A stretch of 64,000 bases of DNA from Diphasiastrum complanatum (Eukaryota; Streptophyta; Lycopodiopsida; Lycopodiales; Lycopodiaceae), in assembly GCA_029204225.1 (NCBI GenBank), contig CM055092.1:24448381-24512380 (forward strand), read 5' to 3'. The translations under genes were made by a program, and so were the position numbers. The notes under the pieces are model-generated. The model searched no databases and was not told the origin of the DNA. It was given only the letters and a program-made list of their open reading frames with translations. This document shows positions 22,975 through 33,843 of this stretch, piece after piece. Each line of letters starts with the position of its first letter. Position 1 is the first letter of the stretch.

Positions 22975-24458
22975 TTGTGGTTTTACAGTCAGTAAGTCAA
23001 TTCTAATCAAGTCATTGTAGTTGTGGAGCAGTGTATCAGGTTTGTCATCGGAGAGATACATTTCAACTGCCAGTTTGGGTAAGTCAAGTCAATTTGTCAT
23101 ATCAGTGTTGCATCAAGGATGCAGATTTCAGGGATGACAGGTCGTAGATCGTTTGGTTTGGGCCATGGAAGATCTCACAGGTTCACTTGGACGGATATTG
23201 GCATGCACCGTCATGTGAGAGACTTGTTGGTGGCTTTGGAGTTCACATCTCAGTGTATTCTTAGGGAATGGTTTGGAACCATTCACAGGAGTAGCTTGGA
23301 GCTAGCTTGGGCGAATACAGGTGGGCACTACAGGGTAGATGCCCAAATATTTGTGATCAGAGATGGCATTGAAATACTTGGTAGGGATAACACTACACAA
23401 TGACATGGGATGACCATCAGAGGGCAGCTATTTCATACTGGACTTGAGTCATTGGCATGGACATGACTTATAGGTGGGATTCATGATGGAATGAAAACAC
23501 TGCAAATGCAAATGGACAAAGTGTGAAGCTTTGAGAGCTAGCTCTAGGTTGGAGAGCTGATGGAGATCGCACGGGGTGTGATCAGAGGGCAAAAACTATC
23601 ATGGGTGTTTTGCTACTGATCTACTACTGTAGGGGACACTGATGGTGAGGACTTCATGGTGTGCTCATTTGGGAGTACAGGTTGGCATTATAGCAAGGGG
23701 CCAATTTTAGACATTGGCATCGATGGGGAGGCATCTACCATCACGGGCATGGATAAGCTATCTATAGCTTTCATGCAGTTGGCTGTATTTGTAAGAGTCT
23801 AGGCTTGGCACAGGTATTGGAATTTCCATGGTGCAGATTCTCAAGCTATATACCTCAGTATGAGGGATCAGCTTTCAGGACTTATTGGACAGTTGGATAT
23901 GCCTGGACATGAGAGCATATTGGTACAGGTGCAGGCCATGGTTGAGGACGTGATTTGGTGACCAGTGGTGTAGCAGCAGATGTACAAGGTGGCACAGGTT
24001 CTGGTACGACAGGATACCACTTATGTGCAGGCCTTGGTCATGTATTGATGCTTTATCATTCGTGTTGGTTTGCGTGAGTGTGTGTGGGCTTGCATGTTGC
24101 CTTGTCACGGGAGTTTAGATCTGAGTCAGAATTTTATGTGGCTGTGCATTTGCTACGGTAAAACAAAGTAGTCATTTATGTTGATTGACTTGTCATTTTC
24201 TACTAGCTATCTATCTGGTGAGGATGCAATCTTATGGTGGCAGTAAGATTTCCTCAGGTTGAGCCTCAGCTGCTCATTTATATCAGCTTTACAGGTTCGT
24301 ACTTGTAAGTGTCTGATAGGATGTCAACCTAGCTAGATGGAGGATGTAAGTCTGATGGTGGCAGTGGGATTTGCTCAGTTTGAGCCATGTCGCTCATGTG
24401 GTCCACTGTGGTCAAGTTGGATTGGGGACGAGTCAGTTGGTCGAGAGTATGGTGGTAG
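22975..24458 (+). repeat. Repeat R1, right-arm copy (longest)
   Basis: Longest R1 copy, including a ~490-bp block (23570-24060) missing from the left arm. It contains the open frame 23119-23403. Its far end is separated by gypsy-2 and resumes at 29439 without loss of a base apart from the duplicated GGTAG. Confidence 0.8.
23119..23403 (+). other. Small open frame within R1, unrecognised
   Basis: 94 codons, with residues such as GMTGRRSFGLGHGRSHRF and CILREWFGTIHRSSLELAW. The corresponding frame is open in the left arm (16082-16351, -) and mostly readable in copy A (about 4880-5150). I recognise no family. No promoter, intron or start context supports expression, so coding status is doubtful. 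Confidence 0.25.
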
Positions 24459-25367
24459 TGTTGCGCCGGTGCCTCAAAGGGCGCTGGGACTTGAGCGGTT
24501 TCCCCAACACGTGCTTAAGTCTAACATTCATCCATCATGCACTTATGTAAAAGCCAACTCAGAAACGTAACAACCTTAACCATTCAGACTTAAGAAAACT
24601 GGAATCCCAACCAACCCGAAAGCCAACTCAGAATCCGTCCCCAAAAGGTAACCAAAGGCAAAGACAAGCCACACATGAAACCCAAGGCATAGTGGTCACC
24701 AAACTGACCAATTGGCATAGCGGCAAGCCCCATGTCGATGACAGGGACCCTTAGGCGCCAGCGATGCAAAAAGGTTGTAGTAAGGGTCCTTCCACTTGGA
24801 CCAGTCCCGGAGGCAAAACCGAAATGGTAATCATCCCCAAGGATCAACTTTATTAGATTTGGAAGAGGTTACATTCATACATAGACTGACCGGTCTCGGG
24901 GTCACCAGCACGTGCTGGGCATTGTGCTTGGCTCATGCTGGTAGAGGGAGCTGAGACCTGGTGACTGGATTCCTGGCGCTGGTTGAGCTGCCCACGTTTC
25001 TGTCTGCCAGACTCCCCCTATAGTTTAGCTGTGATTCGGCGCACCCCCTCTGTTCTGAAACATAGTGCTTTCTGGTAAAGCACGCTTTTTGGGACTTATT
25101 TTTTATTTTGCTAACTAAGCCTGGCAAAATCAGTCTGGCTCTCGGACATGGGTCCCGGGAGCCGTTCTGGTGGCAGAATCAACTTGCTTCCTGACTAGGC
25201 CATGACTCGAGCTCCAGAGCTAGCTCATGACTTGTGACTACTTGACTGGCTCACCACAGGTCGGAGGCTCAGTCCTTGACGTTCTAACTTGCTCTGGGAC
25301 CTTAGGGAGTGTCACCCCTTAGAGTCTTATAGGGCACACTGGGTGCACCTGAGTCAGCTTTACAACA
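24459..25367 (-). repeat. Gypsy-2 3' LTR
   Basis: 909 bp, plus-strand edges TGTTGCGCC and TTTACAACA. Over the first ~200 bp it differs from the other LTR at roughly 6-7% of positions by eye, mostly C/T and G/A changes. Confidence 0.92.
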
Positions 25368-25378
25368 TCCTCTCCTCA
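25368..25378 (-). promoter_or_regulatory. Gypsy-2 polypurine tract
   Basis: Minus-strand ATGAGGAGAGGA lies directly upstream of the 3' LTR (TGTTGTAAAG). Such a tract primes plus-strand DNA synthesis and confirms element orientation. Confidence 0.85.
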
Positions 25379-25599
25379 TTTGAAAAAGCTGATGTCCTTA
25401 TCAAGGCCAAACTAGACCTAGGACGTATGGCACGGGCTTAATTCACCGGCCTTAACAACTTTGAATTACAAAATACATTGGCAGTAGCATAGGAAAAGTG
25501 TAGATAAAGTTCACTTACGTAAAACCTGTGTAAAGCTGCAAGTGATTTATTGGCAAACTTAAGAAAAATACCGGGAAGTTCCTTGAACTTCAGAATGGC

Positions 25600-26673
25600 C
25601 ATGAATGTTTATGTAGGAGGCATGCCGCCAGGTAGTTCTTTGTGTGCTAATCTTGGAAAACGGCTATTGCGTTGGTTCTTCTGCAGATAATCTGCTATTA
25701 CTTCAGGGGCTCCCTCCTTAAGTTTGTCTTCGTACTCCCAAGAAGCCTCAATAAGTGGAGCCCGTAGCTACTTCACTAGATATTCACGTTGAATGCCAGT
25801 TCGCTTTCTATGTGTCAATATTTGTTCTGGTACAAGCTGCCTCTTCGTATCATCAAGTGTCGTTGGTGGGTGACAGAGTTCGTGTTGCCGATCAAATCGC
25901 TCATCTGGTTTATACCGTTTGAGTAATGAGATATGAAACACATTGTGTATATCCAAGCTGGATGGCAGCGCTAATCGGTAAGCCACTGGGTTGATCTTCT
26001 TGGTGACATAATATGGCCCCGCATAAGGTCAAGCGAACTTACGAGAAAAACCTTTTGGTAACGCAATGTTCTTTGTGTTCAGCCATACTTGATCACCTTC
26101 CTCAAATTCCAGTTCTCGTCGATGTGGGTTTACGTCAGCTGCCATACTCCTTTGTGACTGCTCTAAAAATGCCTTCACCTCTGTCAGCTTTGTGTGCCAC
26201 TCATTGATGAATTCCTCTATAGTGGGTACTGGTGTTTCCTGCACGCCTGTAAGAAAAGAGCTTGGAACAATCGGTAGCCGACCATTGCTTATCTCGAAGG
26301 GTGCCCTTCCAGTAGATCTGTTCACTTGGTTGTTATGTGCAAACTTGAGAATATCCAAGTAGTTGACCCAATCGGATTGGTCCTAAGCGACATAATTTCG
26401 TAAATATTGTTCAATCTGTCGATTGACTCGCTCCGTTTGCCCATCCGTCTGAGGGTGATATGTAGTACTGAAATTCAGTCCGGTTCCCACGAGGCGAAAT
26501 AGACAATTCCAAACCTTTCCGACGAACTTGGTGTCTCGGTCAGAAATAATCGTTCTAGGTAGGCCGTGGTATTTGAAAACACATTTGAAAAATAACCTTG
26601 CCACTTCTTCAGCTGTCACTGAACTTTTAGTTGGTACTAGATGAACTTGCTTTGAAAACCGGTCAACCACCAC
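25600..26673 (-). pseudogene. Gypsy-2 integrase with chromodomain-like C-terminus
   Basis: From 26673 downward: [20 protein letters not shown] (first catalytic aspartate), TIISDRDTKFVGKVWN (second aspartate), YHPQTDGQTERVNRQIEQYL (glutamate), then LRNYVA and a TAG. It resumes at 26358 with LKFAHNNQVNRSTGRAPFE and GDQVWLNTKNIALP. Another stop precedes 25986, then HIDNVFHISLLKR-like sequence, REYLVK, a TAG, and EASWEYEDKLKE. The last pieces fit a chromodomain-like tail of chromoviruses. The zinc finger is missing and at least three stops are present. Confidence 0.85.
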
Positions 26674-26674
26674 C

Positions 26675-27034
26675 TTGAAATATATTGTTCATCAACGTGC
26701 AAAAAGTGGCTGGTGCGTTTGTTATACCGAATGGCATCACCAGGAATTCGTGACTCCCGTACCGCGTTCGAAATGCCATTTTGTGCTCATCACCTTTAGC
26801 TATTCAAATTTGATGACATCCAGATCTGAGATCTATTCGGCTAAAGTATTTGGCATGTTTGAGTTGGTCGAATAGGTCATCAATTCTAGGCATGGGGTAC
26901 TTGTTCTTGATGGTACTCTTGTTAAGCATGCGATAATCCACACACATTCGAAGAGTTTTGTCCACCTTTTCCACGAACAACACTGGGGCTCCAAAGGTTG
27001 AAGCGCTAGGTCTAATAAAACCTTTGTCTATCAA
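26675..27034 (-). pseudogene. Gypsy-2 reverse transcriptase, N-terminal part only
   Basis: Contains [52 protein letters not shown] and, in another frame, [19 protein letters not shown] and [10 protein letters not shown]. It stops there and joins the integrase at about 26674. The catalytic YxDD block and RNase H are absent. In DLRSGCHQI a cysteine replaces the usual tyrosine. Confidence 0.85.
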
Positions 27035-27046
27035 TTCACCAAGTTG

Positions 27047-27802
27047 TCATTTCAGTTCCACCAACTCTTCTTGTGACATTCTGTAGGGTGCTCGTGAAGT
27101 TGGCTCTGTTCCTGGTACCAACTCAATTTTATGGTCCACTGGTCTTCGAGGAGGTAGCTTAGATGGGAGTTCCTCCGGGAACACATCGCTAAATTCTTCT
27201 AACAGATCTGCCACTTCTTTTGGCAAGGTTTCTTGTCGCACACTTTTCCCTTCTGGGACTTCTCGACAGATGCAAAGAAAGCACTTTGACCTTTTCCCTT
27301 TCGCCATTCTTTTCATCGCTAATGCTGCAACCAGATTTTGTTCAATATCGGTATCCTTAGCATTTCCTCCGGGCAGGGCTTTTGTCATGCAGATTTGTCC
27401 CTTATAATCCAAGAGGACCAAGTTTGAGCTCCTACCCAAAACTGCGATACAGTGTTCATTTAACCAAGGGAGGCCCAAAATCACATCAAAGGCATCCATC
27501 TCTAAAATCACAAAGCTAAGTTTAGCCTTCCATCTTCCAATCTACACCGGGATGTTCAATGTCGCTTTGTCTGCATCTAGTGCTCCCTTCGCTGTTTCTA
27601 CCTTGAGAGTAGATGTAACATTCGTCGGCAAGCTGAATTGTTCCATTACGCTCCTTGAGATATAGTTATGTAAAGCTCCGGAGTCGATTATGAAATTTGA
27701 CTTCCTCCCCGCGATCATTCCTGATAAGAATAACAATCTTGAACCAATCTTGGGGGTTGCCCCATGGAAGTTCCTTTCCATACTTGTGCGTCGTCCACTC
27801 AT
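27047..27802 (-). pseudogene. Gypsy-2 protease and protease-RT linker
   Basis: 27542-27802 contains NFIIDSGALHNYISRSVMEQ, the intact DSG active site. After a stop, 27047-27511 has AFDVILGLPWLNEHC (conserved protease C-terminal block) and a linker to RT with FSDVFPEELPSKLPPRRPVD and HKIELVPGTEPTSRAPYRM, the canonical entry to chromovirus RT. Confidence 0.85.
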
Positions 27803-28500
27803 AAATGTAAGCTCCTCTCACAACTCCCAACTAGATTAGATCACCTGGATCAAAACAAGTAGTCAGGGATAATTTAGGTCTAGGCAAGCACACCACAAAC
27901 GAACATACCAACCAAAGCTAAACAGAGGATCCCTCTCAAGTCACATTCCCCTTGAGACCGGACGTAGGATCTTTGACTAGCCGCGCCCACACAAATCTAT
28001 CACAGAATTAGCCCACGGGGAAACATCCATCCAACCATCCATGCTTTCACCATTAAGTAGCACATTGCCTCAGTCACGCCCCACCACTTTTTGGTCGATA
28101 GCCCTTATAGCTAAACGATCGGCAGCTATCCCCCACCGGCAGCTAACCAGCCGTGCTTTACACCCGAATTCGAGCAGCATCTCTGTATCAATGGTTAACC
28201 CGTACAGTTCGAATATGTCGCCCCGCACCCCACAAGGTACAGACCGTCCTTCACCTACCTAGGTAGCACGTTGCCTCATTCGTCCTACATGCAGACAGCG
28301 CCAGGCCCGAACCGCGAGAACTGACCGTGCTTACACCTCGAGGGCAGCACTTTGACTCATCAAGTCCCCCGTTCTGTTGACCACCCCGACCGTGGACGCA
28401 CCCGTGCTTACACTGTGGGCAGCACCTTGCGCAACGGTTGTCCTGACAAATCCCAAAATGTGGCCATCCCTGTGAGACTTGCGTAGCTGACCGGCTAGTC
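27803..28500 (-). other. Gypsy-2 leader and lost gag region
   Basis: About 700 bp between the PBS and the first protease similarity. I see no capsid or zinc-knuckle motifs. Repeated phrases around 'cgtgcttacac..gggcagcac' (28140, 28330, 28410) suggest short tandem degeneracy. Gag is probably deleted or unrecognisable. Confidence 0.5.
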
Positions 28501-28513
28501 GGCTCTAATACCA
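28501..28513 (-). promoter_or_regulatory. Gypsy-2 primer binding site
   Basis: Minus strand TGGTATTAGAGCC, one base from the common plant-element PBS TGGTATCAGAGCC. It lies two bases inside the 5' LTR. Confidence 0.85.
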
Positions 28514-28515
28514 CA

Positions 28516-29433
28516 CGTTGCACCGGCGCCTCAAAGGGCGCTGGGACTTGAGCGGTTTCCCCAACACGCGTTTAAGTCTATAATTCATCCATCATGCACT
28601 TACGTAAAAGCCAACTCAGAAACGTAACAAGCTTAACCATTCAGACCTAAGAAAACTGGAATCCCAACCAACTCGAAAGCCAACTCAGAATCCGTCTCCA
28701 AAAGGTAACCAAATGCAAAGACAAGCCACACATGAAACCCAAGGCATAGTGGTCGCCAAACTGACCAATTGGCATTGCGGCAAGCTCCATGTCGATGACA
28801 ATGACCCTTAGGTGCCAGCGACGCAAAAAGGTTGTAGTAAGGGTCCTTCCACTTGGACCAGTCTTGGAGGCGAAATCGAAATGGTAATCATCCCCAAGGA
28901 TCAACTTTATTAGATTTGGAAGAGGTTACATTCATACATAGACTGACCGATCTCGGGGCCACCAACACGTGCTAGGCATTGTGCCTGGCTCGTGCTGGTA
29001 GAGGGAGCTGAGACCTGGTGACTGAATTCCTGGCGCTGGTTGAGCTGCCCAAGTTTCTGTCTACCGGACTCCCGCTATAGTTCTGTTGTGATTCGGCGCA
29101 CCCCCTCTGTTCTGAAAGATAATGCTTTCTGGTAAAGCACGCTTTTTGGGACTTAGTTTTTATTTTGCTGGTTAAGCTTGGAAAGCCTGGCAGAATCAGT
29201 CTGGCTCCCGGACATGGGTCCCGGGAGCCGTTCCGGTGGCAGAATCAACTTGCTTCCTGACTAGGCCATGACTCGAGCTCCAGAGCTAGCTCATGACCTG
29301 TGACTACTTGATTGGCTCACCACAGATCGGAGGCTCAGTCCTTGACATTCTAACTTGCTCTGGGACCTTAGGGAGTGTCACCCCTTAGCGTCTTACAGGG
29401 CACGATGGGTGCACCTGAGTCAACTTTACAACA
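28516..29433 (-). repeat. Gypsy-2 5' LTR
   Basis: 918 bp. The outer edge is intact (TTTACAACA in plus sense). The inner edge reads CGTTGCACC instead of TGTTGCGCC, so the terminal TG has mutated to CG. Confidence 0.92.
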
Positions 29434-29438
29434 GGTAG

Positions 29439-30240
29439 ACTCTCTGTATGAGCATTGTGGTTGCATGATACTTTGTGAGTCAAACCTCGTGGTTTGTATG
29501 TTATTATGCAGTGGTGATAAATATTCAAAATTTCCTTTGGCCTTGTTATGGATAGATAATTTTCATGGTTCTGTGGCTGCTAAAAATGTTTTTGATTCTC
29601 ATTTTCTTTAGCCAACTTTTGCTTACGAGCTCCAATCAGAGCGAATCTCCAGGTGATGTGAAGCGAATCGTTATCACTAAAGGTAGTGATGATACGTAAA
29701 ACACTATGCTTTTTATCTCAAGATTTATAGAAAGCAAGATGTCATTAGTAGTTGCTAAAATCCAATCGTTGTTTGTTTCCAATATGACTGAATGTTTTCC
29801 ATCTCCTTAACAATGTGCTGAAAATTCATATGTTTTTTAAGCTACATCCAACAAAGCAGTAGTAGTACAAGAATAACGCAAAAACGCATATAGGGACCTA
29901 TTTGGACCAGTAGAAGATGTTGAGAATGTTATTCCAACCATTAGAAAAATCAAGTTTCCCTTTCTACTCGCACTTGTAAATATTCTCTTGGAAGAGCTGG
30001 AGATGGTGAGAATTTTAAAAATCCCTTCTAGCCTAGAAGTGTTGACTTTTAAGATATTAGCCACTTCAATCCATCCTCTTTAAACTGTAATCATGTTTCT
30101 AGGCCATATATGACTAGTCAACTTGCTTTCTTGTTATCCAAGAAGGATCCAAGAAGATTGATTTCATATGAAAATGTTGCAGGAAAAGCAAGCTGTACTT
30201 TATGTTAGCTCTCAACATCAATAGGGTCTGAATCATACCT
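29439..30240 (+). pseudogene. AP2-like subfamily-2 gene, 3' half, copy B
   Basis: Continues R1 and then carries exon 6 at 29612-29682 (71 nt), exon 7 at 29860-30005 (146 nt, ends GAGATG then a GT donor) and exon 8 from 30183. Exon 7 has an in-frame TAA after the AVVVQE segment. Exon 8 has a TAG at 30222-30224 instead of the usual TATGGT. Exons 1-5 are missing and replaced by R1 within the intron before exon 6. It lies head-to-tail upstream of the subfamily-1 gene at 31497, suggesting a tandem gene duplication broken by R1. Confidence 0.7.
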
Positions 30241-30634
30241 TGTTATCAAATGCTCTTCAAATAGTTATGTTTGTGTTTCTTTGCTTCGATTCTAGGTAAT
30301 TGTGAGAAATGGTGAGAATTATTGAGCATGGTGATTCCATTAGGTTTAAGGAGTATATGACTCCTATTGTGTATGTAAGCTAAGTGATAATTAGTTTAAG
30401 AAATCCCCAATTATTTGAGAGAGAGAGAGCGAGAGATCACATAGTGATTGAAGTCAATTTTATTAATTCACATTTTAGATACCTGGCTTAAAAAAAACCC
30501 TAACCTTAAAGACCCTAAATCTTCAATATCTCCCCGCTCTCTCAAATCTTCTCTCCTCTCACGTTCTGCAACCTGCGCACTCGCTCTCTCTATCTCTCTC
30601 TCTCTCGCGTCCTCTTAGTCTCTCAATCGCATTA

Positions 30635-30672
<38 letters not shown>

Positions 30673-30880
30673 TCGCGTTTGTAACTGGGTTATTGCTGCA
30701 GATTACTACTGCCACCTCCCCCCTCTAAAACCCTGATCAATCAATAGCGTGGCAGCATATGTTCTTGATGATCTTTCAATCCAGCTCCAGAGTAAAGAGA
30801 AAATTATTTAGCGATTTGTAAGGAGTGTAGCAGCCGCTCCCCAGCATTTGAATTGTAAGCATCAAAGGCATCTTTGGTGC

Positions 30881-30938
<58 letters not shown>

Positions 30939-31496
30939 CATTGAGCTGGGAAAGCAAATATGAATCAGAATAAATCATACGCTTATCTGCAAACAGGATA
31001 CATTAAAATGAATTAGAGCGTGTGTTTAATTTCCTCCTATCTCATCAAAGCAACCTTTCCCAATCCACAAGAAGACACATTCTGCTCTCTCCATCTCTCA
31101 ACTCCCTCTCTCAAACTCACATTCTTGTCTCTCGATCCATCGCTTGCGCGCACTCTGTGGAAAGTTCACTTTCCAGAAGTTTCTGAAAGCTCGTGTTCAG
31201 TCTCTCTAAAATGCACGTGTTTTGCCTTCATCCTCACTTGAACTGCCTTTCAACTGCCCATCAAATACGTGGACCAATAAAATTTTAGAGAACCCATTTT
31301 GTCTAACTCGGGTGACATTGTATCTCATATGTTTGCTACCACGCTAGCTCCGATTTTTCATACTTCATATCACAGTTAGCTATCGTGCTCCTTCATTGTA
31401 AGTTTCAACTACAGATAATTTTTTCTCAGGCAATCGCAATCCCTTACGTCGATTTTGCCGGTTAACTCTACGTGAGAGTAAAATTCACGGGCAGCT
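30241..31496 (+). promoter_or_regulatory. 5' region of AP2 copy B with CT tracts and G-box
   Basis: Contains (CT)n runs at about 30588-30669 and 30880-30938, a CACGTG at 31214-31219 and CCAATAAAA near 31273. The same blocks lie upstream of copies A, D and (shortened) E. No convincing TATA box is placed. In-frame stops precede the ATG at 31497, so the coding region starts there. The whole region is promoter and untranslated leader by position; activity is inferred. Confidence 0.4.
31214..31219. promoter_or_regulatory. G-box (CACGTG) upstream of AP2 copy B
   Basis: CACGTG lies 278 bp before the ATG and is conserved at the same place in copies A and D. Confidence 0.35.
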
Positions 31497-33407
31497 ATGG
31501 CAGGGAGGAGTAAGTATAAAGGTGTTTATCACAGAAAACGAACGGGAAGATGGGAAGCAAATATCTGGTATGGAAAGAAAATATGTTCCGCCGGATTACA
31601 TGAATTCTTTGAAAAATAATTATTGTGAAAAATCGATGATATTTGTAAAGCTATTTACATGTAAAGTCTCTTTGAACGAAAGTGATCTGTAGCTATGGCC
31701 TGAGCAAATTTGATTTGTTTTTTGTAAGATATAGCGTTTTATATTTTCTTTACAAAGCTACTTACATATGTTTGAAATGCAACCAGTTTATATGGTTTTT
31801 CATTTTCCAATAACAGGAGAAGAAAAGGCGACAAACGTTTTGGAAGAATGGCTAACCCAGGACAGCTCTCCATTGGTACGATTTTTGTGACAATGAATTT
31901 ATGGATTGATACAACCTCATTAAAAAACAAGACCTCGAGGATGCTCGGAAATGACTTATTCTTGACGCTAATGAGCGCCACTTTGCTTTGCAGGTGCTAT
32001 CATAATGAGATAGCAGCGGCCAGGTTTGTTTGAACTGGTGGTAGTTAAGTGATTCTCAATGACTTTCTGGTTTATGAAATTACCATCCTAAATATCGTTC
32101 ATAACTCCATTGGTCTGCTAATGTGTTAGAACTATTTGTGGCTCAGGAATTATGATAGGGCAGCAATTAAACTTGGTCACACCGAGAAACTTAACTTCCC
32201 ATTAGAAGACTATGAGTCTGAAATGCCACTGGTATGGTTAGAGTACAAAGCTTTTGATCTTGTTGGTAGTAATAGCGCTCTCTGTCGTCTGCATTTAAAG
32301 TCAACTTTATTATATATAGTGGGTTATACAGCTAGGTCACATTATAAAGCGCATTGCTCTCCACATGTTTGAAGAAGCGTCTTTTGATTTAACGCGTGTT
32401 TAATCTCCCATTTGTGAGAAATAAAAAGTGATAATTTATAGTTCCCTGGTGTACATTGGTGACTGCAGTGGGAGAAATACGATGAAAACGACTTTTTTTA
32501 TATAGTTCGGCACATGAGTCGGAAAAACTCTTCTTTGAGTTTTGTAGAAGCTGTAATTCTTCATGAACATTCACCTGAAAAGAAGACTAGTGGTCATGGT
32601 AGAAAAAGGTTGGAAATTTCAAGGCACATATATGTTATTATGCAGTGGTGACAAATAATCAAAATTTCCTTCTGCCTTGTTTCGGGTAAAAATGATAATT
32701 TGCAATGGTTCAGTGGCTTCTAAAAATGTTCTTGATTCTCATTTTCTGCAGACAGCGTTTGGTTCCGAGATCCAATCAGAGTAAATCTTCAGGTCATGCG
32801 AAGCGAATTGTGTTTACTAAAGGTAGTGTTGATATGTGCAGTGTTGTGGATTTCATCTCAAGATTTATAGAAAGCAAGATGTCATTAATAGTTGCTCAAA
32901 TCTAGTCATGTATGTTTATTTGAGCTAAATTTCTAGTTGTTTGTTTCCAATAAGACCAAATTGTTTCCATCTGCTTAACAATGTGCTGAAAACTCGTATG
33001 TTCTTTTAGCAACACCCAACAAAGCAGCAATAGTACAAGAAGAATGGAAACACACTTATAGGGACCTATTTGGACCAGTAGATGATGTTGAGAAAGATGT
33101 TCCAACGACCAAAAAAATCAAGTTCAACTTTCTACACGAGCTTGCAAATATTCCCTTGGAGGAGCTGGAGATGGTGAGAATTTTAAAAATCCCTTCTAGC
33201 CTAAAAGTATTGATGCTTCAGATATTAGCCACTTCAATCCATGCTGTTTAAAATGTAATCATGTTTCTAGGCCATATATGTCTAGTCAACTCGCTTTATT
33301 ATTATCCAAGAAGGATTGAATATGATTGCTTTCAAATGAAAATGTTGCAGGAAAAGAAAGCTGTACTTCATGCTAGTTCTCAACATCAATATGGTCTAAA
33401 GTACTAA
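31497..33407 (+). CDS. AP2-domain protein gene, copy B (spliced, best preserved)
   Basis: Proposed exons: 31497-31594, 31994-32023, 32147-32231, 32469-32623, 32752-32822, 33028-33173 and 33351-33407, about 215 residues. Phases agree at each junction and no stop occurs before TAA at 33405. Residues 5-24 contain SKYKGVYHRKRTGRWEANIW, a plant AP2 domain. The next exons give NEIAAAR, NYDRAAIKLGHTEKLNFPLE and EKYDENDFFYIVRHMSRK, resembling the end of an AP2 repeat plus the following linker in AINTEGUMENTA/WRINKLED-type factors. Such proteins bind DNA in the nucleus. The rest (SGHGRKRLEIS, SSGHAKRIVFTK, EEWKHTYRDLFGPVDDVEKD, ELANIPLEELEM) is unfamiliar. Oddities: the expected exon 1 donor reads AT rather than GT, one donor is GC, and the VYLG core is changed to ICSAG. 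It may be a pseudogene. Confidence 0.6.
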
Positions 33408-33712
33408 GAACTTACATTCAATAGACTATACAAAACATTACTTGTTTAAATTCAATGTACTACATTCCTGTCCTCACGGTGTTGGATTTTTTCTAGAAGC
33501 TTGGCAAATCATACCTTGTTATCAAATGCTCATAGCTCTTCAAATAGTTATATTTGTGTTACTTTGCTTCAATTCTAGATAATTGTGAGAAATGGTATTG
33601 AGCATGGTGATTCCATTAGATTCAAGGAGTAATATTTAGCACTTAGCAGACATGACTCCTATTGTGCATGTATGCTAACAAATTAGTCTAAGAAACTCCA
33701 AATTATTTGAGT

Positions 33713-33843
<131 letters not shown>

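Larger units (their letters stand above)
21687..24458. repeat. Right arm of the large inverted repeat, first part
   Basis: Inverted copy of 14992-17790. The arm is split by gypsy-2 and continues at 29434-29985. The arm-to-arm match ends at 21687 ('caccaatgtagctag') and 17790. Confidence 0.85.
24459..29433 (-). mobile_element. Gypsy-2: structurally complete LTR element, internally deleted
   Basis: Bounded by LTRs 24459-25367 and 28516-29433, with 5-bp target duplication GGTAG at 24454-24458 and 29434-29438. On the minus strand the 5' LTR is followed two bases later by a primer binding site TGGTATTAGAGCC (28501-28513), close to the usual initiator-Met-tRNA site. A polypurine tract precedes the 3' LTR. 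It inserted into repeat R1. Internal length is only ~3.15 kb: gag is not recognisable, and the RT catalytic part through the integrase N-terminus is deleted. Confidence 0.93.

Noticed and set aside
31816-31875. A candidate extra AP2 exon between AG and GT sites
   Set aside because: Including it in the phase required by the next exon creates a stop (TAA), while skipping it keeps the frame.
32755-32905. Longer reading of AP2 exon 6 to a TAG at 32905
   Set aside because: The donor AAAG|GTAG at 32822 joins exon 7 in phase in all copies; the extension only reads intron sequence.
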